A DNA stretch of 64,000 bases, from positions 27,215 to 91,214 of the forward strand of contig NZ_JAUOQH010000018.1 of assembly GCF_030547075.1 (NCBI RefSeq). Reading direction: 5' to 3'. Shown one piece after another: positions 1 through 8,007 of this stretch. The notes beneath the pieces were generated by a model that was not told the DNA's origin, did not search any database, and was given only the letters and a program-made list of their open reading frames with translations. Origin of the DNA: Alteromonas sp. 1_MG-2023 (GTDB lineage Bacteria > Pseudomonadota > Gammaproteobacteria > Enterobacterales > Alteromonadaceae). The translations under genes and the position numbers were made by a program. The first letter of the stretch is position 1. Each line of letters opens with the position of its first letter.

Positions 1-589
1 CTGTACCTAGTGCCATGGCTGCAATGGCCTGTGCACCGCCACAAAGATATATGGCTTCAATGCCACATTTTCTTGCGGCATACGCAATTTCAGGGGCAAT
101 TAAGCCTTGCTTGTTTGGTGGCGTACAAAGCAGTTTGTTTTCACAACCGGCTACTAGTGCAGGCACACCTAACATCAATACCGTCGAAGGCAAAGGCGCA
201 CTGCCACCTGGAATATACAAACCTACTGCATCTAGAGGCGTGAAGCGCAATTCGCAGTTCACACCAGGTGTAGTAGTTAGGGCAATATCACCTGGCAACT
301 GCGCATCGTGAAACGCTTTAATATTGTTAAATGCAATATCAATAGCGCCTGCCACTTCTGCGGTAACCGAGCTTGCTAACGTGTCGATGTTTTCTTGCGA
401 CAACACCAACGATTGCAAATCAGGGCAATCAAACTTACGAGTGAAGTTGATAACGGCTGCATCGCCTTCACTTTCTACGCTAGCGATAATCTCGCCCACG
501 GTTTGTTTTAACTGTTGGCTATTGGCCATAGCCGGGCGCGAAAGCGCTGTTTTTTTCTCAAGCTTTGATAGAGATGACCAGATAATCAT
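1..589 (-). CDS. hisD: Histidinol dehydrogenase, N-terminal part (runs off window)
   Basis: The reverse-strand frame opens at an ATG at 589, 13 bases after the hisG stop, and stays open to the window edge (about 196 codons). Visible family signatures include VGLYIPGGSAPLPSTVLML and GVPALVAGCENKLLCTPP, followed by YLCGGAQAIAAMALGT, all typical of the NAD-binding half of HisD. HisD is a zinc enzyme that oxidises L-histidinol to histidine in two NAD-dependent steps, the last reactions of histidine synthesis. The position directly after hisG matches the usual gammaproteobacterial his operon order. The C-terminal half with most metal ligands lies outside the window. Confidence 0.95.
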   Translation of the reverse strand, partial: MIIWSSLSKLEKKTALSRPAMANSQQLKQTVGEIIASVESEGDAAVINFTRKFDCPDLQSLVLSQENIDTLASSVTAEVAGAIDIAFNNIKAFHDAQLPGDIALTTTPGVNCELRFTPLDAVGLYIPGGSAPLPSTVLMLGVPALVAGCENKLLCTPPNKQGLIAPEIAYAARKCGIEAIYLCGGAQAIAAMALGT

Positions 590-602
590 AATCTTTTGCC
601 TT

Positions 603-1505
603 TTAGCCCATCATTTTTTCGATAGGCATTACTAATATTGAAGAGCAGCCTAATGCTTTTAGTTTTTCCATCGTTTCCCAAAATAGGGTCTCAGTAGAAA
701 CAACATGAATAGCCACATGCTCTTCATTGCCAGACAAAGGCAATACGGTTGGGTTTTCAGCGCCCGGTAACAAGCTTTTCACTTGTTCTAGGTACGCTTT
801 TGGTGCGTGAAGCATGATGTACTTGCTTTCTTTCGCTAGCAATACACCGTCAACGCGAGGCATTAGTCGATTGATAAGGGTTTGCTTTTCATCGCTCATG
901 TTGCCGTCGGCACGTTGAATTAATACGGCTTTAGAGCGGAAGATTACGTCTTCTTCAACCAAGCCGTTCGCTTCAAGGGTTGCGCCTGTAGATACCAAAT
1001 CACAAATTGCATCGGCAACGCCTGCGCGAGGTGCAACTTCAACTGAACCGGTAAGCATGACTGCTTTGGCGTTAATTTTTTGCTCTGCAAAATAACGCTC
1101 TAGAAGGAATGGGTAAGTGGTAGCCACTTTCTTGCCTTCCAAAGACTGAATACTGGTGTAATCCATTTCAGTAGGAACGGCGATAGACAAGCGACAACCG
1201 CCGTAGTCTAAACGACGCAATACTTCATAATCAGAAGGCTTGTTAGCCGCTTTGCGTTCTAACATTTTTTCTTCAAGCTCGTTTTCGCCAATGAAGCCAA
1301 GGTCGGCTACGCCGTCCATCACTAATCCTGGAATGTCGTCATCGCGAACACGTAATAAATCGATAGGCTCGTTGGTAGAATGCGCAATCAGCAGGCGATC
1401 ACGAATGTTCAATTTTATGCCAATAGCCTTAAGTAGTGCGATGCTGTCATCGCTTAAACGGCCTGATTTCTGTATGGCAATTCGAAGTCTTTTGCTGTTA
1501 CTCAT
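603..1505 (-). CDS. hisG: ATP phosphoribosyltransferase, long form
   Basis: This 300-residue protein has the length of the long HisG form, with the catalytic two-lobed domain followed by a C-terminal regulatory (histidine-binding) domain at about residues 225-300. It opens with [20 protein letters not shown] and contains [18 protein letters not shown] and a phosphate-binding stretch [20 protein letters not shown]. It catalyses the committed step of histidine synthesis, joining ATP and PRPP. It is the first structural gene after the His-rich leader peptide and attenuator at 1560-1703, so transcription should be attenuated by charged tRNA-His as well as by feedback inhibition of the enzyme (family knowledge). 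Confidence 0.97.
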   Translation of the reverse strand: MSNSKRLRIAIQKSGRLSDDSIALLKAIGIKLNIRDRLLIAHSTNEPIDLLRVRDDDIPGLVMDGVADLGFIGENELEEKMLERKAANKPSDYEVLRRLDYGGCRLSIAVPTEMDYTSIQSLEGKKVATTYPFLLERYFAEQKINAKAVMLTGSVEVAPRAGVADAICDLVSTGATLEANGLVEEDVIFRSKAVLIQRADGNMSDEKQTLINRLMPRVDGVLLAKESKYIMLHAPKAYLEQVKSLLPGAENPTVLPLSGNEEHVAIHVVSTETLFWETMEKLKALGCSSILVMPIEKMMG

Positions 1506-1559
1506 TGAAACGTTCCTTACACGTTGTACTACTTTTTACTGTCTTAACGATTACGCCTA

Positions 1560-1594
1560 AAACGAAAAACCCCCGGAAGTTTCCTTCCGGGGGT
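1560..1594 (-). terminator. his operon attenuator terminator
   Basis: A perfect 10-bp GC-rich stem (1570-1579 with 1584-1593, loop of 4 bases) is followed on the minus strand by a T-rich run (gtttttcgtttt). It lies between the His-rich leader peptide and hisG, exactly where the his attenuator terminator sits in enteric bacteria. Confidence 0.9.
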
Positions 1595-1658
1595 CGAGAA
1601 TTTTTTCTATCTGCGCCACTGAAAGGAATAATAGACCTTCCAGCACGAACCTGAAAGG

Positions 1659-1703
1659 CTATGCTTTATGATGGTGGTGATGTTTTACAGCGCAGTTAAT
1701 CAT
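1659..1703 (-). CDS. hisL: His operon leader peptide (14 aa, five consecutive His)
   Basis: The minus strand reads an ATG at 1703 followed by MINCAVKHHHHHKA and a TAG stop. Five consecutive His codons (cat cac cac cat cat) lie about 65 bases before the attenuator stem. In the known his attenuation mechanism, ribosome stalling at these codons when charged tRNA-His is scarce favours an antiterminator and lets transcription run on into hisG. The frame is too short for usual ORF callers, but the His run plus the downstream terminator make it convincing. Confidence 0.92.
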   Translation of the reverse strand: MINCAVKHHHHHKA

Positions 1704-1737
1704 TTAATTTATTTAAACCTATTTTTGAACGGCTGAA

Positions 1738-1766
1738 ACATTAACGGTTTGCCCCCGATTTTGCAA
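1738..1766 (-). promoter_or_regulatory. Candidate sigma-70 promoter for the his operon
   Basis: Reading the minus strand, TTGCAA (1766-1761) and TAATGT (1743-1738) are separated by 17 bases. Transcription would start about 30 bases before the leader peptide ATG. Both boxes are imperfect, so this is a position-supported guess. Confidence 0.5.
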
Positions 1767-1914
1767 GGCGAAAGTGAACTCTTTTTGCAGTTTCAGTCTA
1801 AATTAATATGTATATAGTAAAACTTTTTGATCTGAGCCAATGTGATCGTTTTCCCTATTAGTTAATGTAGAGGATGAAATATCACAGAATTAACCTTAAC
1901 GGGTTGGGGTAGCC

Positions 1915-2325
1915 ATGAGTAATGACCTAATTTTTTCCATTTTACCGCGCAACACAAAAGTGCCCATCGAAACTGATAACCGGGTAAAAAAAGTGGCGCG
2001 CAGCGAAAAGTCAGAAGCGCTCAATCAAGATGAAAAAGAGCAGTACGATGAAGTACATATCGTTGATGAAATGGAACAGCGTGAACGGCACGAGCAAAGC
2101 AACGAAAAGAATGAACACCCGGGCGAACAAGAGAGTCGTCAACAAGAGAGTCTTCAACAAGAAAACAGCCAAGCTAATACACAAGAACTCAAGCAAACAA
2201 ACAAGCAAGACGATAAATCAATAGGGCAGCAATTGAGCGAAAGTGAAAGCAGTGAATTAGATACCGCAGATGCAACAGGCACTAAAATACCGCGGGGCAT
2301 TAAGCATGTGGATATTACCATCTAA
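1915..2325 (+). CDS. Hydrophilic Glu/Gln-rich hypothetical protein
   Basis: The 136-residue product is not recognised. It starts MSNDLIFSILPRNTKVPIET, has a long charged low-complexity middle rich in Glu, Gln, Lys and Ser (about residues 35-120) and ends in a conserved-looking tail, IPRGIKHVDITI. There is no signal peptide and no membrane segment. The purine-rich ggttgggg lies 6-12 bases before the ATG. It stands alone, divergent from the his operon. The middle is probably disordered; function is unknown. Confidence 0.6.
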   Translation: MSNDLIFSILPRNTKVPIETDNRVKKVARSEKSEALNQDEKEQYDEVHIVDEMEQRERHEQSNEKNEHPGEQESRQQESLQQENSQANTQELKQTNKQDDKSIGQQLSESESSELDTADATGTKIPRGIKHVDITI

Positions 2326-2418
2326 CCGCAGCAGGCTGCTTTCGGCTTCCTTCCCGTCATCTCTTAAATGTTGCCCCTCAATATCTCTGCAGTAAAAAGG
2401 CACATCAGCGAGCTTATA

Positions 2419-2550
2419 TTATTTGCTGCCGCTGCTTTTAATTGCACGCTTTAGTTCAGTAGGCAGTAAAAACGCATAACTGATAAACATAAGCGCAATA
2501 CCCGTAACGATAAATAAATCATCTGCATTTAAAGAAAGTAGCGTTGTCAT
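2419..2550 (-). CDS. Small single-pass membrane protein (43 aa)
   Basis: The minus strand encodes MTTLLSLNADDLFIVTG, then a hydrophobic segment (IALMFISYAFLLP, about residues 18-30) and a basic tail ending TELKRAIKSSGSK before a TAA. A weak AGGT ribosome site lies 7-10 bases before the ATG. The single membrane span with a positively charged C-terminal tail is the layout of many small inner-membrane proteins. No homologue is recognised, so it could also be a chance frame. Confidence 0.45.
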   Translation of the reverse strand: MTTLLSLNADDLFIVTGIALMFISYAFLLPTELKRAIKSSGSK

Positions 2551-2678
2551 AATAATACCTATAAGCGTTGAGAAGGAATGTAATAAACTTCAACGCAATA
2601 TTATCACTTCAATGTCTACAAAATAGGGTGAGGCTACCCAACTTTAGTTTAAATATCAGGCGTTTTTAGACTAATTGA

Positions 2679-2972
2679 TTAATCACAGGTTATTGGTGGT
2701 AACTGAGGCGGTTGAGGCGGTAATTCAATGTCGTCACCAAGCAGTAAATCTAGAGCAAGGTTAACTTTCCCATTAGAACCTTTGTATCGTTCTGGATCGT
2801 CGCTCTCTAAAAATAAGTCGTTCTCATACACTTGCTCATCAACAACCTGTTGACGCATTTCAAAGACTCGCGCTGAGCAATCATCCATGTCATTAATTGA
2901 ATGACAACCACTAGATAGCAGGCTAAACCCGGCAACCAAAAACAAATGAGAGCTTTTTGAACGCTTCTTCAT
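2679..2972 (-). CDS. Putative small lipoprotein
   Basis: A 97-residue product with a basic N-terminus (MKKRSKSSH), a hydrophobic core and a lipobox-like LLSSGC, with the cysteine near residue 23, suggesting lipid modification and export. The mature part is acidic and ends in a proline-rich tail (ELPPQPPQLPPITCD). It is not recognised as a family member. The -3 residue of the lipobox is Ser rather than Leu, so processing is likely but not certain. It stands alone between the small membrane protein and an acetyltransferase, on the same strand. Confidence 0.55.
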   Translation of the reverse strand: MKKRSKSSHLFLVAGFSLLSSGCHSINDMDDCSARVFEMRQQVVDEQVYENDLFLESDDPERYKGSNGKVNLALDLLLGDDIELPPQPPQLPPITCD

Positions 2973-3061
2973 AAAATACCATTCCCTGACTTTATGTAAC
3001 CTTTAGCTTCTAGATTTCCACACAGTTTACTTAATAGCCAACTTAAACATTAAAAGAGCTT

Positions 3062-3565
3062 CTAAAAGCCCGAAGTGTGAAGGCTTAACTGCCAATACCC
3101 CACATCTAACCATTCACCAAATTTAAACCCGACCTTAGGGAAATGTGCCACTTTTTCCATACCTAATTTTTCGTGTAAACCAACACTGGCTGAGTTAGGT
3201 AGCGTTATACCACCGATTACACTATTGATACCCAGAAGTTTGAGTTTATCTAAAAGTGCTTCATATAGTTCAGTACCTAACCCTTTTCCTTGGGCTTCGT
3301 TAGAAAGGTAAATCGTCGACTCTACAGAAAAACGATAAGCTGTCCTTTCTTTCCATTTAGTTGCATAGGCATACCCTATGACTGCCTCGTCTTCGACTGC
3401 AACTATCCATGGTAAGGTAGATTCTGACACTTTCCTTAATCTATTAGACATTTCTTCGCTTGAGACTTTAGTTTCTTCAAAAGTAATACAGGTATTGGCA
3501 ACATAGAAATTATAGATTTCAGCTATTTTGGGCGAGTCTTCTAAAACAGCATCTCTAATAATCAT
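3062..3565 (-). CDS. GNAT N-acetyltransferase, phosphinothricin acetyltransferase-like
   Basis: The protein (167 residues from the chosen start) begins MIIRDAVLEDSPKIAEIYN, has the acetyl-CoA pyrophosphate loop EAQGKGLGTELYEALL, and carries the PAT-type signature NSASVGLHEKLGMEKVAHF followed by GFKFGEWLDVGYWQLSL. The ATG at 3565 is preferred over an upstream in-frame start at 3589 because ggagag lies directly upstream of it. Members of this subfamily N-acetylate small amines such as phosphinothricin or methionine sulfoximine; the natural substrate cannot be read from the sequence. Confidence 0.85.
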   Translation of the reverse strand: MIIRDAVLEDSPKIAEIYNFYVANTCITFEETKVSSEEMSNRLRKVSESTLPWIVAVEDEAVIGYAYATKWKERTAYRFSVESTIYLSNEAQGKGLGTELYEALLDKLKLLGINSVIGGITLPNSASVGLHEKLGMEKVAHFPKVGFKFGEWLDVGYWQLSLHTSGF

Positions 3566-3620
3566 GATCTCTCCAAGCAGTAAAAGCACATTAAAAGAAC
3601 AGGACTAGGGCTTAGATCAC

Positions 3621-4220
3621 TTAATCTTCTTGGGCAATGTTCAATAGGCAGAAAGCCAGTAACAAGGTTGCCAGGACACCAAATCCACCAGCAACAGCGG
3701 AAGGTAAGAAGGCGTTACGCCCAAATACAATTAATATCCCATTGGCGAGCATCGCAATAACACCCACTAGCGCAGAGACTCCCCCTAAGGGCTTAGCACC
3801 ATCTTGCATTTTTGCGATGCCAAAAATAAGTGCCGCAAAACCTAGCAAGAGCTTTGCTGCGTAATAAATCATGAAAGACAAGGCCACTACTGCACCCGCT
3901 AAAGGTCCTAGGCTCTCGTTTTGCGTTGTAGCTTCGCGAAATGGAGTAAACATAGTAAGACCAACACTCACTTGTACCAAGTTAAGCGCTGCACTAAATG
4001 CAATGGCAGACCATCCTACGTGGTAATGTTTTGCGCGCACCATCGCGGCGCCAGCAAATGCCATCAGGAAGGTAAAAAGAATACTTTCCGTTCCCCAGAA
4101 CAGCTGGCGTGGAAAATCAATGTTTGCGATGCGAAGCAGGGTATAGAGTGCCTGTGTAGCGGCCAGTAAAAAAAGTAAATATGATGTAGCCCTAACAGTG
4201 CTTCTATTCGTAAAGTCCAT
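3621..4220 (-). CDS. Multi-pass membrane protein of unknown function
   Basis: A 199-residue hydrophobic protein with about five to six predicted membrane segments (roughly residues 11-30, 43-62, 69-90, 108-135, 145-165 and 172-195) and short loops. The ATG is supported by AAGGAT 5-10 bases upstream. It sits between two acetyltransferase genes on the same strand, but gaps are long enough that an operon is uncertain. No transporter or enzyme motif is recognised. Confidence 0.65.
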   Translation of the reverse strand: MDFTNRSTVRATSYLLFLLAATQALYTLLRIANIDFPRQLFWGTESILFTFLMAFAGAAMVRAKHYHVGWSAIAFSAALNLVQVSVGLTMFTPFREATTQNESLGPLAGAVVALSFMIYYAAKLLLGFAALIFGIAKMQDGAKPLGGVSALVGVIAMLANGILIVFGRNAFLPSAVAGGFGVLATLLLAFCLLNIAQED

Positions 4221-4367
4221 GGTTATCCTTTTTTTTTATAATGCCTCTCTGTTTTATTTGTAGAGACATTTAAGGTATCTGCCCTAACACTCAGGTAAGG
4301 CTTCTCGTGCGCGCTAGCGATCACAGTCTAATCTAGACCCGATAACAAGCCCTGTTACAGTAAATCG

Positions 4368-4787
4368 CTAAATAAACTTGCACATGCCTAGGCCTAATGT
4401 TTGACCATCACGGGATGTGAACCCAAATTTTTCATAGAATTTCTCTTTACCATACGCTGAAAGTAATCCGACCGTTGAACCAACAGGGCAATTCAAAGTG
4501 AGATAGCGGTTGATAGATTGCATGATTTGAACGCCCAAGCCAAGTTTTTGGTGCTCGGGATTAACAATAATGTCTTGAATATAAAAATACATAGCGTCAT
4601 CACCTATTACCCGTCCACATCCGATAAGTTGATTTTCTAGATACAGTGAAACCCAGAATAGAGAGGTATCTATACTACTTTGCATGATTGAAAGTTCTGG
4701 ATTTTCCCAACCTACGGTACTTCGGATTGATGCAAAGTCGCCAACTTTTGGGGGCTCTTCTTTTAAAATAATCAGAGATGCTGACAT
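4368..4787 (-). CDS. GNAT family N-acetyltransferase
   Basis: A 139-residue single-domain acetyltransferase. The core IIVNPEHQKLGLGVQIMQSI is a typical GNAT motif A (acetyl-CoA loop), preceded by the beta-strand segment AMYFYIQDI and followed by LLSAYGKEKFYEKFGFTSRDG, the usual motif B region. The size fits the compact YhbS/ElaA-like GNATs. The substrate is unknown. AAAAGG lies 9-14 bases before the ATG. It is the second GNAT gene in a 1.7-kb stretch, but it does not resemble the PAT-like one closely. Confidence 0.8.
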   Translation of the reverse strand: MSASLIILKEEPPKVGDFASIRSTVGWENPELSIMQSSIDTSLFWVSLYLENQLIGCGRVIGDDAMYFYIQDIIVNPEHQKLGLGVQIMQSINRYLTLNCPVGSTVGLLSAYGKEKFYEKFGFTSRDGQTLGLGMCKFI

Positions 4788-5214
4788 TCCAATGCCTTTT
4801 TAATTGTAATCTACAAAGAAACGCTATAAACAACCTAAGACAAATCTATATTAATTGCTTACTCTTCGTTTACTTTCGAACGCTGTACAGTATCAATATG
4901 TTGTATTTTGATAGTGAAATCAATTTTCGAAATTTCATAGCTGAGTTACCAAAGTCAAAATCGTATATGAAATTTAATAAAGCAGTATTTCAGATGTATT
5001 GTAAGGGGCTGTTAATACTGGCAAAAATAGGAGTGAGAATACACTTTGAGGGTATAAGTTGAGAATACAAGGCCGCGGAATATAATGTCTGTGAAGGTGA
5101 GGTTACTCACCGGAGTGCAAATCGCTTTTTAAAACAAAAACTGGCACTGACCTTTTTGATAAAATTAAAAAAGTACAGCACCAGATTGTTATTTTTAGCT
5201 CAATCTAGCGTGGA
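4788..5214. other. Gene-poor 427-bp interval
   Basis: No convincing gene is visible. A plus-strand frame of 94 codons (4778-5062) has no family resemblance and overlaps the start of the neighbouring GNAT gene. The interval does hold a strong-looking sigma-70 promoter and a short hairpin at 5059-5111, listed separately. Confidence 0.5.
5059..5111 (+). promoter_or_regulatory. Orphan promoter followed by a hairpin (possible small transcript)
   Basis: TTGAGA (5059-5064) and a perfect TATAAT (5081-5086) are separated by 16 bases. A hairpin GGTGAG-GTTA-CTCACC (5096-5111) begins just past the expected start. No open frame of note follows before the convergent SYLF gene, so the promoter has no obvious client. 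Confidence 0.35.
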
Positions 5215-5787
5215 TTAATTAAGCTCTTTATCTACCCAGAATTTAGTGCCTTTCACAGTGGCTTGTAAGGCTAAGCCAGTTTCGGTCATGGTGTAAACAG
5301 TTACGTTGCCAAGATAGCCTTCGCCTTCTGCCGACATACCTTTACTACCAGCCTTAGCCGCAGCATCAGCATTGCCACCTACAGTCCAACCATTCTCGAT
5401 GAAATAGTTCATGGCTTTTTGGCTATGGAAAACCATAACAACACGGTAATCTTTTGCACCCAAACCTAGTCCCACACCACCTTCAGCCATATTCATATAA
5501 GTTTTAGTGCCAGTAACTTGGTTATTCACTACGCCATATCCCGTACCAGCGGCAAAGAAGATAACGTTAATATTCGCATTCGTGAATACCGCATAGCCTG
5601 CAGCATCACGGATTTGAGAGCGGGTGTCGGGCTTTTCAATGTAAAGCTTAGCCAATGCATTTTGCTGCATATCTAAAATAGCTTGTCGCTTTTCAGCAAC
5701 ACTCCCATCGCCCATTGAGGCACAGCCAGTAACTGCTAACAACACCAGCCCTAGAAGCGAAAACGAAGCTAAGTTTTTGAAATTCAT
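5215..5787 (-). CDS. SYLF (YSC84-like) domain lipoprotein
   Basis: The 190-residue product starts with a lipoprotein signal ending LLAVTGCAS (lipid-anchored Cys near residue 22). The remainder resembles the YSC84/SYLF domain: DAAGYAVFTNANINVIFFAA, then GTGYGVVNNQVTGTKTYMNM and GGVGLGLGAKDYRVVMVFHS. SYLF domains bind phospholipids in eukaryotes; bacterial secreted versions are largely uncharacterised and are found in the periplasm or at the outer membrane. AAGGAT precedes the ATG. It stands alone, followed by a TraB/GumN gene on the same strand. Confidence 0.85.
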   Translation of the reverse strand: MNFKNLASFSLLGLVLLAVTGCASMGDGSVAEKRQAILDMQQNALAKLYIEKPDTRSQIRDAAGYAVFTNANINVIFFAAGTGYGVVNNQVTGTKTYMNMAEGGVGLGLGAKDYRVVMVFHSQKAMNYFIENGWTVGGNADAAAKAGSKGMSAEGEGYLGNVTVYTMTETGLALQATVKGTKFWVDKELN

Positions 5788-5949
5788 GATTTATCCTTTA
5801 ATTCAGCTTTAAAGCGTACTTTCTAGACCACATTTTAAGGTTAATAAAAATTACCCTTTGGAGGCGGCCTAACCGTTTGTTTTATCTTTCTACATTCGTA
5901 GTACGCAAAAAATGTGCTCAAAGGTTAGTTTCATATGTAAATGTTGGCT

Positions 5950-6831
5950 TTATTTCACTTTTTCTACTTTGAAACCTTGTTTCTCAAGCATCGCTAATAC
6001 ACCAGAGTCTCCGGGTAGATGCAGGGCGCCAACGAGCACAAATTCAGTAGGCGCAGTTTGAAGTGCATCCACTAAAAAGTGCATCCAGTTTTTGTTTCTA
6101 GCCGATAAAAGGGTATCGAAGATGTCAGGGTATTCAGTTTGAAAATCAGCCATACTTTCTGCATACATGCTTTCTAAATCACCTTCTTTCCAGCTGTTTT
6201 TTAATACAGGAAGCAATTCAGGCAAAGTTTCAACATCGTCCAAGGTATATTGAATGAAGGCATCTTCATTACCCTTACCCATTTGTTCAATAAACGATAG
6301 TTGTTCTTCTGGACTTTCGAGCCAAACAATAGATTTGTCATCTGAAGTGCCACGATTAAAGTAATATTTATCTACGCCTTCGCTAGTTAGGCCCATCATC
6401 TGTAATTCAATCATGCTTAAGGTAATGCTTAAAAACGCGGGCTTAAATGTCATGAAGCGAGATAAGGTTAATCCTCGCGCTTCCATGTGAGTTGATAGGT
6501 TATTTAACGTGGCTTCAGACAAATCGTTGGCTAGGGTTTTTCCGTCCTTGTAAGTCAATTTGTTCATCATAGCTTGCGCAAATTCTTGCGACTCTAGTGC
6601 CGCTAAGTCAGTTTCAAATACCAAGGTTTCTGATTGTTGGTAAGCTTTGTCGTAAGCGTCGGGAAGAGGATAGTCACTTTTACTTAGTAAGTGCAGCGTA
6701 CCACCAATATAAAGGTTGTTTTCACCGTTACTGACTTTAAAAACAGAAGCAGAAAAAGCGGGTGTGATTAACCCTACGAAACAACTGGTCAGTAAAAGTG
6801 TTAGGCTCACAGTACGCGGGCTGAATTTCAT
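5950..6831 (-). CDS. TraB/GumN family protein
   Basis: A 293-residue exported protein with a signal peptide (about residues 1-28, ending PAFSAS). It has the two paired family motifs: YIGGTLHLLS (conserved His near residue 47) and VGALHLPGDSGVLAML (conserved His near residue 271), plus an acidic FETDL. The fold is related to TIKI metalloproteases, so a metal-dependent hydrolase role in the periplasm is possible but untested. The ATG at 6831 is chosen over an upstream GTG at 6834 because AAGGA lies 7 bases before it. Confidence 0.88.
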   Translation of the reverse strand: MKFSPRTVSLTLLLTSCFVGLITPAFSASVFKVSNGENNLYIGGTLHLLSKSDYPLPDAYDKAYQQSETLVFETDLAALESQEFAQAMMNKLTYKDGKTLANDLSEATLNNLSTHMEARGLTLSRFMTFKPAFLSITLSMIELQMMGLTSEGVDKYYFNRGTSDDKSIVWLESPEEQLSFIEQMGKGNEDAFIQYTLDDVETLPELLPVLKNSWKEGDLESMYAESMADFQTEYPDIFDTLLSARNKNWMHFLVDALQTAPTEFVLVGALHLPGDSGVLAMLEKQGFKVEKVK

Positions 6832-6983
6832 CACATTGTCCTTTTAGATGAGAATCAGCCACTTTACCGAGTAAGTAGCATCTATTCAACTGGGTCTATT
6901 TACCCAGTACAGCTCACAACGAAGCCGTTGATCGATGGACAGTTAAAAAAGAGCTATTAAAGAGAGATACTAAAGACAGCTAA

Positions 6984-7235
6984 CTAGCGATGCCAATCAA
7001 TTTCGAGTTCCAGTGCATCTGGAATCTGTGATTGACCTACCATTTCTTCGTAAGGGGTGGATTGACGCAGCCAAACATGTTCAAACTCGTCAGAATTAAA
7101 GTGGTCTTTAATTTCGTTAAGACAATGAAATGTTTTTGGACGAGACGTTTTGTCTCTTACTAACGTGCGAGATGCACCTAGTCCTGTTGCCGCTAAATAA
7201 CTACCGCCTTCAATTGACTCTATGTACAGATTCAT
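6984..7235 (-). CDS. Small cytoplasmic protein, DUF6482-like
   Basis: An 83-residue protein starting MNLYIESIEGGSYLAATGLG and containing a short charged central helix and a WLRQSTPYEEMVGQ tail. The start at 7235 is chosen because GGAG lies 7 bases before it; an in-frame start 21 bases upstream lacks such a site. There are no signal peptide or membrane segments. The sequence resembles the DUF6482 family of small gammaproteobacterial proteins, a match from memory rather than a search. Function is unknown. Confidence 0.6.
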   Translation of the reverse strand: MNLYIESIEGGSYLAATGLGASRTLVRDKTSRPKTFHCLNEIKDHFNSDEFEHVWLRQSTPYEEMVGQSQIPDALELEIDWHR

Positions 7236-7387
7236 AATTGTTCTCCGATATAACACGAGTAGACTTTACTATTTGTAGTTCATAGGCGGAAAAACGGATA
7301 TTAAATTTAATTTAAACTTCGCTTCAATTCATTAAAGCTAGCGCTAAACGAAAGCAGCACGCACAAGCTAGACTACAAGAACCAAGG

Positions 7388-7873
7388 CTACGTTTTCCAC
7401 CAATGATTACGGCATACCATGATGCCTTCGTTATCTAGTGTTTCTTTCAATAATGCGCGATCTTCAAGATTAAGGAACTCTCCCAAGACAATACGTTGTT
7501 CGCCATCCACTAAGGTAACGATGGGAAGGTGCCAATCGTTTTCAGATTCGGTAAATACAATATGCGCTGACGGACGAGCAAAAGAGAGTGTACGGTGGCG
7601 AGTACAAAAGTGAATCGTGTGGGGCTCAATATCAAGTGTTTCCCAGCGGTATGTGCTGCGAGATACTTGGTACATAATAAAAATGAGCAATGCGACTTCT
7701 ATACCAGCAAAGGGCAATATTACCCATACTCCCACCGCTGCCCAGCCAATAGCAATAGTGAAAATAGCAACGGCAAACAAGAGCATTAGCCATTTAGTAT
7801 CTTGCCAACTGGCAGAGCGATTAGGTGTAAGCCGTAAGCTTCTGTTACCTTGGAATGAAATGGTTTCTAACAT
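7388..7873 (-). CDS. DUF2244 family integral membrane protein
   Basis: The 161-residue protein has a polar N-terminus (LRLTPNRSASWQDTKWLM), two adjacent membrane segments (about residues 29-47 and 50-68) and a C-terminal soluble beta-rich half (VSRSTYRWETLDIEPHTIHF, then RIVLGEFLNLEDRALLKETL). This is the DUF2244 architecture, often found beside cytochrome c oxidase genes in alpha- and gammaproteobacteria. Here no oxidase genes are near; the neighbours are a DUF6482-like gene and, divergently, an amylase. Function is unknown. Confidence 0.75.
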   Translation of the reverse strand: MLETISFQGNRSLRLTPNRSASWQDTKWLMLLFAVAIFTIAIGWAAVGVWVILPFAGIEVALLIFIMYQVSRSTYRWETLDIEPHTIHFCTRHRTLSFARPSAHIVFTESENDWHLPIVTLVDGEQRIVLGEFLNLEDRALLKETLDNEGIMVCRNHWWKT

Positions 7874-8007
7874 AAAGTTCAGAGAGTAAAACGATTAATA
7901 CTCATTAATATTAGTAGGCATTGGATATCTTGCTCGGCGTATCTACTTTGCCTATTTTCTAAATGCTTCAACTTTCTTATTTAAAGGCTCAAATAAAGGA
8001 TCTTTAG

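Noticed and set aside
4778..5062. 94-codon plus-strand frame
   Set aside because: It overlaps the start of a real GNAT gene, has no ribosome site and no recognisable domain.
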